Assembly (NCBI RefSeq): GCF_026914185.1
Contig: NC_070566.1
Location: 248,001-312,000, forward strand
DNA length: 64,000 bases
Direction of reading: 5' to 3'
Origin: Puccinia triticina
Taxonomy: Eukaryota; Basidiomycota; Pucciniomycetes; Pucciniales; Pucciniaceae
Part shown: positions 25,035 to 34,808 of the stretch, in pieces
How the letters are laid out: every line of letters begins with the position of its first letter
Numbering within the stretch: position 1 is the stretch's first letter
Translations under genes and position numbers: made by a program
The notes under the pieces: model-generated
The model's database searches: none
What the model saw: the letters and a program-made list of their open reading frames with translations, nothing else
What the model was told of the DNA's origin: nothing

Positions 25035-25050
25035 GTGATTGGAAGGTGCC
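25004..25050 (+). promoter_or_regulatory. -1 ribosomal frameshift signal at gag-pol junction of G2
   Basis: The heptamer T TTT TTA (25004-25010) is in the gag frame as CAT TTT TTA. A 6-nt spacer GCTTCT follows, then a perfect 10-bp stem GGCACCTTCC (25017-25026) with GGAAGGTGCC (25041-25050) and a 14-nt loop that contains the gag stop. The -1 frame entered here is open and reads FFSFWHLPEVGDW... toward pol. Confidence 0.88.
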
Positions 25051-28000
25051 CAAATATAGTGTAGAAGAAAAGTTAGTGTTTGCGGCAAAATATAAATCAA
25101 CGTCAAAAAAAAATCAAGCCAGTAAATCAGTTCATGCCGCAGAACATAAACTCACCCTTATGTAGTCCTCCTTTATCTAGAGATCCTTATGTAACACCTT
25201 TAACTCCTCACCCGCCTAATTTTACCCCTACTTGGAAAATCACAGAAGACCGCCTTAAAGTCATTAATTTTGGTCCACCCGGGTGGCTCAAACCTGAAGA
25301 ACTTAAATTATTCAAACATATCATCGTAATGCGGCAGGGAGGACTTGCTTTTCGGGAGGAAGAGAGAGGACTTCTCAAACACACTTACGGGAAACCTTAC
25401 ATCATTCCCGTCATCGCCCACGAACCTTGGCAGCAGCGACCTATTCCAATTCCTGCCGCAATTAAAGATCAATTCATAGAGTTAGTACGGGAGCGCATCC
25501 GAACAGGTCTTTATGAGCAGTCTTATTCCTCTTACTCTAGCCCGGTCTTTTGCGTCAAAAAACAAGATGGAAGGCTCAGGATTGTCCACGACTTACAAAA
25601 ACTCAATAAAGTAACAATTAAGGACTCTGGAATACCGCCTTCACCGGAAGAATTAATTGAATCTTTTACCGGGAGAGCTTGCTACGGTCTGGGAGATATA
25701 ATGGGAGGCTACGATGAAAGAGAGTTATCATTAGAATCTAGGCCATTAACCACCTTTGAAACTCCTCTGGGACGATTTCAGCTTACCAGATTACCACAAG
25801 GAGCAACCAATTCTGTCGCCGTATACCAGGCGCAAATGATGTGGATTCTACAAGACGAAATTCCTCAAAATGTTGGTATATTCATTGATGATGGCGGTAT
25901 AAAAGGTCCTGTTTCAGATTACAATCAAGAAACTTTGGCAGAAAACCCTGGCATCAGGAAATTTATCTGGGAGTACGCCGTCACTCTGGAGCGGATCTTA
26001 TTTAGAATAGAAGAAGCTGGACTCACAATTTCCGGAAAGAAATTTGCCTGCTGCGTCCCCGCGTTGGATCTTGTGGGTCACGTTGTGTGCAGGGAGGGCA
26101 GAAAAATTTCGAAAAAACAGCTAAATAAAATTGAAACATGGCCGGTACCAAAAAATGCAACGGAAGTTCGAGGTTTTCTAGGAGTCTGCGTCTATGTCAG
26201 GATGTTTATTAAAGGACTTTCAGAGCTTGCCGCACCGCTTAGAAAATTAACCAGAAAAGACGCGGAATGGAACTGGAAAAAGGAGTGCCAGGATGCGTTT
26301 GATCTTTTGAAACGGATAGTAGGTTATGATATAACTCTAAAAAAATTGGACTACTCTGAAGGAGCAGGAAAAATAAAATTAGCGGTGGATTCTAGCTACA
26401 TTGCGGCAGGAGCAGTACTCACTCAAGAAGATAACCAGAAAGACAGGCCAGTCTTATACGAATCCGTGGTTTTTTCGCCGGTGGAATCCAGATATTCTCA
26501 ATCAAAACTGGAGCTCTGTGGCGTCGCAAAAATCCTAAAAAAATTACAAACTCAGCTTTGGGGCCAGCAATTCGACCTCTTAGTGGACGCTAAAAGCCTT
26601 ATAGAAATGATTAACTCACCTGATCTTCCAAATGCTCCCATGACTCGTTGGGTGGCTTTTATTCAATTATTCTCTTATAATTTGGTTCACGTCCCTGGGA
26701 AAACTTTCACTATGCCCGACGGATTATCTAGAAGACCGCCAGACGATGATGAAGGAGAGCAGCCCAGTTTTGACGAAGATGAGAAATGGATTAAGCCTCA
26801 TCCCGGTTTTGGCGTCAAAGAAGTTAACACTTTAAATTTGGGGGTGGAGCGCGGTCAATTTCAGCAAGAAGGAATTTGGGGCAAGCTTCAAGAATATTTT
26901 CTCACTCTAAATAGGCCAACAGATACCTCTGACGCGGATTGGAAAGTAATAAAGCATAAATCTGCCGGCTTCATGGTCTCTGACGGCAAACTTAAAAAGA
27001 GAAATAAACCTTTCCCGCAACTAGTTATCAGCAATCCAAAATACCAGGAACACATTCTGGAGGCGCTTCACGAACAACTTGGCCATAGAGGAGTGGAAGA
27101 AACTTACAAACGGACTAAGCTTAGGTTTTGGTGGCCGCACATGAAAAGAAAAGTCAAGAGTTGGGTCCAGTCCTGCAACGCCTGTCAGAAGAGAAGCCCC
27201 TTGAAACCTTTGGAACATAAGCACGCAACAGGGAAATCTACCATTTTTGGGCGCGTCAGTATGGATACAGTACATATTAAAGCGGGAAAGTGGAAATATC
27301 TAGTGATTGCAAGAGATGATCTCTCCGGATGGGTTGAAGCTGTGGGATTGGAAACTCTTAAAGCTAAAAAGATTGCGCAGTGGTTTACGGACGAATGGAT
27401 TTTCAGATATGGTGCACCTCACACAGTTGTAGTCGACGGCGGGGCGGAATTTGGGAAGGAACTTCAGGATTGCTTAAAGCAGAAAGGATCCATTGTAAAA
27501 GTCACTACGCCATATTATCCGGAAGCAAACGGGATGGTAGAAAGAGGTCATCAGCCCATTAAAGATACCTTGGTTAAACTGGCTGGGACGGACGGAAAGA
27601 AATGGCGCAGCTACTTACCTCTTGTCCTTTTTGCGGATAGAGTTTCTACGAAGAGAACCACTGGTTATACGCCTTATGAACTCATGTTTGGCCAACCGGC
27701 GGTTTTACCAATTGACCTCGAACTGGAAACTTTCTTAGGGACTGATTGGGAGTCAGTAAAATCAACCGCAGACCTTCTCCTTGCCAGAGTTCGCCAACTG
27801 GAGAGGAGAGAATCAATTTTGCAAGAAGCCTACAAGAACATGAAGGACTCCAGGGAAAATTCTGTCAAATATTGGAATCAAAAGAAACCAGACAGAGGAC
27901 CGCTTACGCCGGGATCCCTAGTTCTTGTGTACAATAAATCCCTAGAAAGTCAGTGGGGAAAGCTCTTTGAAAACCGCTGGAATGGGCCGTACCGCATAAA

Positions 28001-28109
28001 ATCACAAGAAAAAAGTGGCTCATATACTTTAGAAGAACTTGACGGTCAAGAACTCAAGCGCAGGTATGCGGCGCCGCATGTGAAGCTGTTCCATTCAAGA
28101 AAACTCTGA
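25011..28109 (+). CDS. pol polyprotein of G2 (RT, RNase H, integrase)
   Basis: Entered by -1 frameshift. The first ~35 codons (to about 25104) are in that frame and end at a run of nine A residues (25105-25113); from there the long frame of about 1000 codons runs to 28109. That second change of frame is not explained by the signal and may be a single-base homopolymer gain. Reverse transcriptase spans about 25480-26100 with GIFIDDGGIKG (FIDD in place of YVDD), RNase H about 26340-26730, and integrase has HEQLGH...CNACQ, the core Asp at SMDTVH, VVDGGAEF and the Glu in NGMVERGH. There is no chromodomain. It resembles G3 pol throughout. Confidence 0.9.
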
Positions 28110-28331
28110 TTTTATTCTGGCTTCGTTGCTTTTTTGGGAAAGATTAAATTTTCTATGGCTATTCACATTTCAGACAGTTAGATCTATAAGGGCTTTCAAG
28201 ACTTAAAAAAAAAAAAAAAAAGAAAGAAAAAAAAAGAAAAAGAAGTGGGGGACTGGTGTTGCCGATAGGAAGCATAAATTAGTAAAATAAAGGAGTAAAT
28301 TTCAGTGAAAAATAAAAAATTAGGGGCTTAC

Positions 28332-28748
28332 TTAGTAGGCCATTTGAATCTCAAAGCTACCATTTATCAGCGCCTCAAGTTCGCGCTCAACATGGCGGAA
28401 TTCCAGGACCACCGGACGACTGCCGCGGGCACGGCCATTTCGACGAGCTCTTCTAGTCGGTTGATTGTGTTGGAATTGTGTTCTGGCGACAAGGAGGCGG
28501 AGGCGTTGCCGAAAAACATGAAGTTGCGGGAGTTCAACAACCCGAGTGACATAGGAAGCTGCTACATGTACTCCAGCGATGAAATCTTCGTCGTCGGAGT
28601 GGATTAAGATAGGATAATTTTGTGAACCAAGGGGATAATTATTTACTAAAGATAAGGGAGTATTGGTTTCGCCGTAACCGCTGCGCGCGTTTGTTTGGGA
28701 GTTTGGATCCCAGGCACCATCAATAGGCGATTCAGGAATAAAAGACAT
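28332..28748 (-). CDS. antisense accessory ORF of G2
   Basis: 138 residues from ATG 28748, opposite to gag-pol. The N-terminal third is polar (MSFIPESPIDGAWD, then LIHSDDEDF). The centre is basic (RQRLRLL, then RRARRNGRARG), which could bind nucleic acid or target the nucleus, and the C-terminus is acidic and helical (RHVERELEALI). No family recognised. Antisense ORFs between pol and the 3' LTR are known from some plant Ty3 elements; this one has no similarity I can name. The plus-strand ORF across it looks like a shadow. Reality depends on transcript or conservation data. Confidence 0.5.
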   Translation of the reverse strand: MSFIPESPIDGAWDPNSQTNARSGYGETNTPLSLVNNYPLGSQNYPILIHSDDEDFIAGVHVAASYVTRVVELPQLHVFRQRLRLLVARTQFQHNQPTRRARRNGRARGSRPVVLEFRHVERELEALINGSFEIQMAY

Positions 28749-28919
28749 GGTCAACAGGAGAAAGAGGCGAAGTGGTTGTGTTGGCTTAGCAAGGAATGAT
28801 AGTAATGAGGAGTTAGTGGATTGGATTTTGCCATCATTTCAATCCCCTTTATATAGCTTTGGGTGCTCTCCTTTTGCTCGGAAGAATCCGAGGACTTCGA
28901 ACTTTCGTCTAGTTGGGAA

Positions 28920-29145
28920 CAAGACCATCGGCTTAGATCTCTGCGACCACGCCGAACTACAAGCGTTTGTCTAGCCAGTAACATGATCTTTGGCCTACAT
29001 CTCCGCGACCACGCCGACTTCGAGCTCTCGACGGGCCAGTAACAATAACGTCGGTATAAATTAAAGAAAGCAAGTTTCCGGCCTAGGCCGGTCCAAAATC
29101 GAATCAACAAACGTACAAGACAAGTTTCCGGCCTAGGCCGGTCCA
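28920..29145. promoter_or_regulatory. repeat-rich divergent intergenic region in G2
   Basis: It lies between the ATGs of the antisense ORF and the RRM ORF. Two diverged units of about 61 bp (from 28922, sharing GCGACCACGCCGA and CCAGTAACA) are followed by two identical units 50 bp apart, each with the 14-bp palindrome CCGGCCTAGGCCGG (29078-29091, 29128-29141). The arrangement resembles a bidirectional control region; no factor is assigned. Confidence 0.5.
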
Positions 29146-29446
29146 AAAACGAAAACAACAAGCATAGCTTGCACAACTGGGACTGGAAATGATGCTTGAG
29201 GCGATAGCGGTAGCGCCATCCTCAGTTCAAAGGTGGCCTTGCTAACAACGCGGCGCACAATACCATCTAGAAGCTAGACCGGAGACGATTCGCGTGGTGC
29301 TTGTTGTTTGAGGGGTTCGACCGACCAGCGCACTCCCCAGTTTCTTTCCCCCTTTTCGCGAGAGCTTTCTTACCACGACTCACTTACATCTCGCCAACCT
29401 ATTTGGATAAACATTTTCGTGATCAACTCAATACAGCACCTTCAAA

Positions 29447-29779
29447 ATGAGTGAACATTCTAAAGTCCCTGCAAATCAGTCAGCAGAAACCTCTTTAGCA
29501 CATTTCTGGCCCATCTACCTCTTTAATATCGCGCCGGGAACGTCTGCCGCAGACATCACGGAAGCCTTGAAAGAGCATGGAGCTATAAGAGAATCTTTTA
29601 CGCCACACGTCGGATCTGGGATGGAGTTATTTGCGCTGGTTGTGTTCACAAGTCGGGAGGGAGCTAATAAAGCTATTGGAGCTCTTGATGGCGCGAAAGC
29701 CGACGGATTGCTATTGGAAGCGCGAGCAACGACGAAGGAGGAGCGCCGAGGTCTGGAACTTCTAGCGCGGATGACATAA
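29447..29779 (+). CDS. RRM-like RNA-binding protein encoded in G2
   Basis: 110 residues from ATG 29447. After a short polar N-terminus it fits one RNA-recognition motif: strand 1/RNP2-like IYLFNIAPG, a helix (DITEALKEHGAI), strand 3/RNP1-like LFALVVFTS, a second helix (EGANKAIGALDG) and strand 4 LLLEARA. The RNP1 lacks the usual Gly and one aromatic, so RNA contact may be altered. It is in the sense direction between pol and the 3' LTR with its own leader. Likely cargo of the element, perhaps captured from a host gene. Function in the life cycle is inference only. Confidence 0.6.
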   Translation: MSEHSKVPANQSAETSLAHFWPIYLFNIAPGTSAADITEALKEHGAIRESFTPHVGSGMELFALVVFTSREGANKAIGALDGAKADGLLLEARATTKEERRGLELLARMT

Positions 29780-30224
29780 ACAGCCCTGGAGACGAAACTA
29801 AGGATAGCTACGCCGCAAGGATCACACCAATTTGGGGGTGGTTTCTCCACCCATTTCCACTAAAAATTCTTGTTACATTTTTCCTTTATTTCTTCATCTA
29901 GATATACCTTTTCATCGTCACATTATTTCCTGGAAAATTACTATAAAATCAAATAAGAAAAACAGCATAAAAATCACTAAAGGAATATAAATCAACCAAA
30001 TCTTATTTCTGCCTCACTTGTTCATAGCTTTTCTATTCTTCAAACTCATCTCAAATTTTTTACGCTAGAAGGAAAATCAAACATACAAAAAAAAATCTGC
30101 ACAAAAACCAATAAAACTTGCCACGTCACAGCCTTCTTTTGCCTTGCCCTATTTTCTTTTTCTATTCTTCGTCACACCTCACTCAAGGTTGGATGATGGG
30201 GACATCATCTAATTTGGGGGTGGA

Positions 30225-30971
30225 TGTGGTGAGCCTAATCAAAACCTTATTACATCACTCAGACACTCACCAGGAAGGAATCACCGCCAAACGCCCACAG
30301 ACACTTCATAATAGCCTAGAACCATCTCTACAAGGCGCCTCAACTTCTCAGTATTCACTTTCATGGATGGCCCTCCACAATGGGTAATAAAATATGTACA
30401 AAATCAGGTCAAAGTGGGAGAAAGTCCACCATCAAACAGAGCCAGACTATTAGGAAGGACCCTGAGTGTTCACTAGAATTAACTCCTCTATATTCCAGCA
30501 AGGCGTAACTCTTTCTCAGATGCATGGCGGCTGATGCGCCATGGTTATTGTTTTCCTCTTATGTCATCCCAAGCCATGTAGTAGATGCCTTGTTGGTTTG
30601 TTGCCTTGTCACCTTGTTGGAGGCTTTTTGTACCCTGTTCCCATCTTTCTCTTCGTCTCAGAACCACCTGTTGTCCCCTCACTATAAATGTAGAGCCTTT
30701 TGGCCCATTCTGTTTGTCCCCCATCAGATTGTCACTTTGCATCCCTGGTCACAGAATAAGAATTACATAGCCTATTTTACCACATATTTTACAGTATATT
30801 TTCCCCCTTGACTTCGTCTAGAAAGCACTATTCTCAATACTTCATCAGCCACACTTTTCTTTAAGAGTCCATACTCTTATTCTTGTCCCATATTACTCTC
30901 CCAACCTGAGAGGCAGCTTTTCACGCACTCATCCCTCTCTAAGCTCTATTCCCCCAAAGAGTAGTTCCACA
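30225..30971 (+). repeat. 3' LTR of G2
   Basis: 747 bp. Preceded by AATTTGGGGGTGGA; a second copy of this tract, AATTTGGGGGTGG, is at about 29830. Confidence 0.93.
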
Positions 30972-32017
30972 GCGCTCAATGGAGTTGATGAAAGAGTCAA
31001 CGTCATGGAGCTCAGGGATTACGTATTCCATCCTAGAAGACGCCTTGAGAGCCGGTAAATTAAGAGCTGCCGCATTGTTGGAAAGTAAACCTCGCCACCA
31101 TGTGTAAGACGGAACCTTGCCATCCATACGGCCTGGACCCGAACGAAAGTAACCGGAGATCCACAAAATCTTCTGCTTCTTGGTGTTGAACTGCTCTCTG
31201 ATTTGCTCAAAAGAATTTCTCATTGTGAAACAAAAGTTATTAGTTTTGCGAGGGGCTCCGGTGAAAAAAATATGGGATTGATGAGGGGGCTCTACGAATA
31301 TGCGGGAAACCGCTGGCTGAGAGCTAGCCACCTCCAACCGACCCAACCGTCCTCCCAACGAATTCGTGGAACCCTCGAAAAGACCCCGAAGATGAGCAAT
31401 AGATTGATCATGGGTGGCCTGAGTTTTCATCAATTTGGAATGAAAAATATCCTTGATGTTCTTGGTCTCGGCCTGAAGATTAGAGATCGCCGTCTTGTCC
31501 TGTCAAGCCTGCGCATTCAAAAGCGCAATTGAAGCGGCCTGTTCCTGAATCAAAGTCAACTGAGTCGAATTGTTGACCCGTAAGTTGGACAGGAGAGCCG
31601 ACATGTCGTCGTCCAACGCTTCTCGTTGTTTACCGGAACCCAAAGGAACTTGCGGCTGATGACCGGCATTTGAAAATTCTTGCACGCAATCATTAGGACG
31701 GTTTGTTGAGGGTCCTTGTTGTGCTCGTTGTTGATCTTGCGGCTGTGGAGAGGTTGTTGGGATGTATCGAGGGGAAAACGACATGAACAAAGGGGAATTG
31801 TGATCAAAAGGAGAAGGGGTGTTGACCGAAAAAAATTGATGAGTCGTAGTAGGGATTGGAACATCGGCAACCAGAGGTGGAGAAGGAGTAAAAGCAGGAG
31901 AGTTTTGGAGAGGAGTGATGGGTGCGATATCGGAGACTTCAGACATTGTTTGAAAAGGTAAAAGAATTTTGGAAATATAAAGTTATAATAGTATGTTTTG
32001 AAAGATTGGAATATAAA

Positions 32018-32465
32018 TGTGAGGATCAGGCTACTACCAATTTGCTATTTATTGGCTATGAAGTTTAATCCAAGAGGACAACTCGCCAATGCTTGGATAG
32101 TAACTAGATGTAAGGTTCTAAGCAATGTGCAAATAGAAACCTTCTAAGGATAACTCAGATCGTTTGTTCTTGATTTTGTTGATAATGATAATTTAGATTT
32201 CTGAGGAAATGATGATAAAGAATATTCCAATGGAGAAAGAGAGGAAAGAAAGAACAACCGGATTCAAAGAGAAAAAGATAAAGACAAAGGTCGCGGAAGC
32301 ATACAATGACGACATGAATGTTAATGAAAAGACGTCATGAATCATGCGCGATGTTATCTGATTACAAAAGCCAAGGAGATCCAACGCCAATCATCCTGTT
32401 AGTCAGCTTTAATGGATAACAAGTAAAGAACGTGTTAATACATAATCAACAAGATATTTGTTACA
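32018..32465 (-). repeat. 5' LTR of G1 (element orientation)
   Basis: 448 bp; the gag start lies about 70 bp inside it on the minus strand. Confidence 0.92.
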
Positions 32466-32470
32466 GTAAG

Positions 32471-33097
32471 GTCAATATACATATGTTTACACGCATATAC
32501 CTCGTGGTGAGGTAGGGGTATAGATACTCGAGACCCGAACGCGGGGCTGGACATTCGCAGCACCGCAGTCCTCTTGTTGGATTACGCGTAATCCAACAAG
32601 ACAACTGCGGCGCATCGGGCGACCCCGCGGGACCAGGATAGCTGCTGGGCGGGTACGACCAACACTAAGTACCCGGGCCCAAAGCCCGATCAGTCAGCCA
32701 TTACAGGCGGGTGCGAGTCCCCGATCACTACTCAACACCCAAGGCCCGCGGCGCCAAGCGCGCAAGAGCTCCTGCGCAAACACTGCGGACGCCACGACTT
32801 CGCAACGTCAGCGACTGCGCGACTGCGCAGCTGCGAACTGCGCGCAGCACTCCGACTCCCAGACACCTCAAAAGTTTCTCTCCAAGAAAAGTCAGAAAAA
32901 CGACAAAAATCAATTTTCTGACCAAAATTCACCCCACTCAGCCTCTCAGACACAGTACCCAGAAGACGTCCAACGGCCAAATTCCCAAGAATTCATCATT
33001 TCATCCAGTAAGAACTCAAGCCTCAAGCTTCCAAAAGCCAAGCCGCAACACTTTTCTGGTGGAATTGTCTGGGGACAGACAATAAGTTGGGGGAGGA
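32471..33097 (+). other. E1 3' internal remainder
   Basis: Non-coding E1 sequence between the nested G1 and the right LTR, ending in the polypurine tract AAGTTGGGGGAGGA. Locally GC-rich (32740-32870), with repeated GACTGCGCGACTGCGCAGC-like units. Confidence 0.6.
32573..32600. repeat. 28-bp perfect palindrome
   Basis: Two halves CTTGTTGGATTACG and its exact inverse meet without a spacer. A degenerate relative is at about 4609-4634. Confidence 0.8.
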
Positions 33098-34030
33098 TGT
33101 GGTAGACGGAAAAGTGGAAAAATGAAAAGGTTTTTCTAAGTCACATAATTACTCATACTAGGCCTCAAGATACCATCAAATGGACCCCAGAAATGGATTC
33201 TATGGCCAATTTTACCCCTAGTCACCACTGGAAGCGTCACTGGAGCCCCTCTGGTTTGGAACCTACACTTCCTTGGACACGGGACACCCATCACACGTTC
33301 AACATACCCAGTCACCAACCTGTCACAAGCTTCAAGACAAGGATCACAGAATTATGCTTATACACATCACAGGATACAAACATACATCTCCCCATCAGAA
33401 TACAGTCATTACATATTATCAAGTACTCTTCTATTTCCATATTATGATGTCATCACACACTGACTCTGCAGCCTCAGACTTCATTTATGCACCCCCTGCA
33501 TCCACCTGTCAAATCATGCAGTCTACTGTCACTTTACGCAGCCTTCATGCGGCCCTACTGCATTCTTATGACATCATTTATGTACCCCTGACACAGTATG
33601 ACATCATTTGTATCTACTCCCACCAGCTAAAATCCCTCACCCTGTTGTCCAGATCAGCTGAAACCCTAACCCACAAGCCCTCTGGGGCTCCACTTCTGTC
33701 TATATAAGGAGCTCTCTCCTCCCCAGTTGTCAGCTCCTCAGCTCAGTACTCCCCAGTTATTTACATACCACCTTCACACTTACCATCACATCTATACCTC
33801 CTCACAACCCTCATATTTGCAAATAACTACTGAACTCACTCTCAACTCTCACATACCTGTCATCGAACAACTTCATCTGGAACTAGACCAGACCTATCAT
33901 TTGATTAAAACTTGCCAAGCTTAGCTTGGTGGGTCTTGTTGACTGATAGCATAGAAGGGCAGAGTTTGCACCTCCATCATCCCCTTCTCCATTCAGCAAA
34001 AGGTTCTCAGGAACACTTTTGAGTCTTACA
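33098..34030 (+). repeat. right LTR of E1
   Basis: 933 bp, with TATATAA near 33704 at the same relative place as in the left LTR. Confidence 0.9.
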
Positions 34031-34107
34031 ACGGATATTTACAGATGTGTACCCATGGAATCCACGTGGCCATGTAGGGCCTTAAAAATTCAGCAGGAGC
34101 ACAGCCT

Positions 34108-34195
34108 GGTAAAAAGTATCACCAGTGGGAATTGAACTCTCAATCAGCGCGGGAGTTGAGATGAGAGGGAGTACCACATCACTCAGCCATTTCAC
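34108..34195 (-). ncRNA. tRNA-derived SINE-like fragment
   Basis: On the minus strand an A-box-like TGGCTGAGTGATGTGG is followed about 40 nt later by a B-box-like GAGTTCAATTCC and then by TTTTT, in the order of a pol III unit. No full cloverleaf or tail was found. It lies between E1 and C1. Confidence 0.4.
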
Positions 34196-34441
34196 ATTAT
34201 TATATGGCGCTTCTTTACATGATATCAACCTCCCAAACAATGGTTTGCAATTGGGTTTGCAATTGGTTTTTTTGTTAAGTTTTTTTTTCATTTTCTTTTC
34301 CTCTCTTCAAAATCAAGTTTCCTTGGACTTTCAAAACCTCAGGAACAGCAGGAACAGCCTGAGGTGGTCTTGGCTGGAAGTAAAAAAAAAAAAAAACAAG
34401 ATGCCGTGGAACCGACTTGAGCAACAAGCTGACGTGGTTTC

Positions 34442-34808
34442 TGTTAGAGTTCACTATGCACTTATGCAAGAACATACACTTAGCTATGTACTTACACATT
34501 CATGTACATAGCTATTACCTAACCGACCCGGGCTCCCTTCTCTTTCCTTACCAAGATTGGATACCCGGGATCGTCGTGTGGAGAGCTCATTGCCATTGGT
34601 TCTGTATTGTGCAGGTTAGTGTGTTGTAGCAATATCATACCGAGATTGGATACCCGGGATCAGCGTGTGGAGAGCTCATTTCCATTGGTTCTGTATTGTG
34701 CAGGTTAGTGTGTTGTAGCAATATCATACCGAGATTGGATACCCGGGATCAGCGTGTGGAGAGCTCATTGCCATTGGTTCTGTATCATGCAGTTCTGGGC
34801 TTCTTACA
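34442..34808 (+). repeat. 5' LTR of C1 with three 89-bp repeats
   Basis: Units begin with GATTGGATACCCGGGATC at 34555, 34644 and 34733. Confidence 0.9.

Larger units (their letters stand above)
21464..30971 (+). mobile_element. young Ty3-type LTR retrotransposon G2 with extra ORFs
   Basis: 747-bp LTRs at 21464-22210 and 30225-30971 (TGTGGTGAGCC...TTCCACA) differ at one position that I found (C at 22101 against T). The flanking duplication is 4 bp, GCGC. The internal order is leader, gag-protease, pol, antisense ORF, RRM ORF, polypurine tract (AATTTGGGGGTGGA), LTR. About 2.1 kb separates pol from the right LTR, against 0.5 kb in the related G3. It lies in gag of G1, on the opposite strand. 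Confidence 0.95.
14370..31946 (-). pseudogene. gag-pol polyprotein of chromovirus G1, interrupted
   Basis: ATG at 31946. Gag runs 31946-30972, resumes past G2 at 21463, and contains a knuckle-like CIRCGG segment. Protease shows LVDSGASASF near 20440. Reverse transcriptase (19779-18871) has FVYIDDILIYS. RNase H is split by H2 and resumes at 16309 (MYSDHSNLLYF). Integrase (about 15900-15030) has a zinc-type HHCC region, MDMIVKLP and VSDRGSAF, and is split by the MITE at 15303-15483. The C-terminus (about 14600-14400) is a chromodomain (DYLIAWHNSTPGEDTW) that would steer integration to chromatin marks. In-frame TGA codons lie at 31503, 21328, 19810 and 15021; two sit where the family normally has Arg (before PCVDY and after YGFHP). 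Inactive as it stands. Confidence 0.88.
13906..32465 (-). mobile_element. Ty3/Gypsy chromovirus G1, split by H2, a MITE and G2
   Basis: 448-bp LTRs at 13906-14353 and 32018-32465, flanked by a 5-bp duplication GTAAG (13901-13905 and 32466-32470). The coding strand is minus. With the three insertions and one copy of each target duplication set aside, gag, protease, reverse transcriptase, RNase H, integrase and chromodomain fall in one frame broken only by four TGA codons. Confidence 0.93.
8828..34030 (+). mobile_element. Ty3-type gag-only LTR element E1, split by G1
   Basis: LTRs of 920 and 933 bp (TGTGGTAGAC...TCTTACA) are flanked by a 4-bp duplication ACGG at 8824-8827 and 34031-34034, which ties the two ends together across 25 kb. 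Its own sequence is 8828-13905 plus 32466-34030; the rest is nested G1. It has a leader, a gag-like reading frame and a long non-coding tail, but no pol, so it looks non-autonomous. The purine tract AAGTTGGGGGAGGATG before the right LTR matches that of G3. LTR differences: seven substitutions and one 13-bp indel on reading. Confidence 0.88.
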
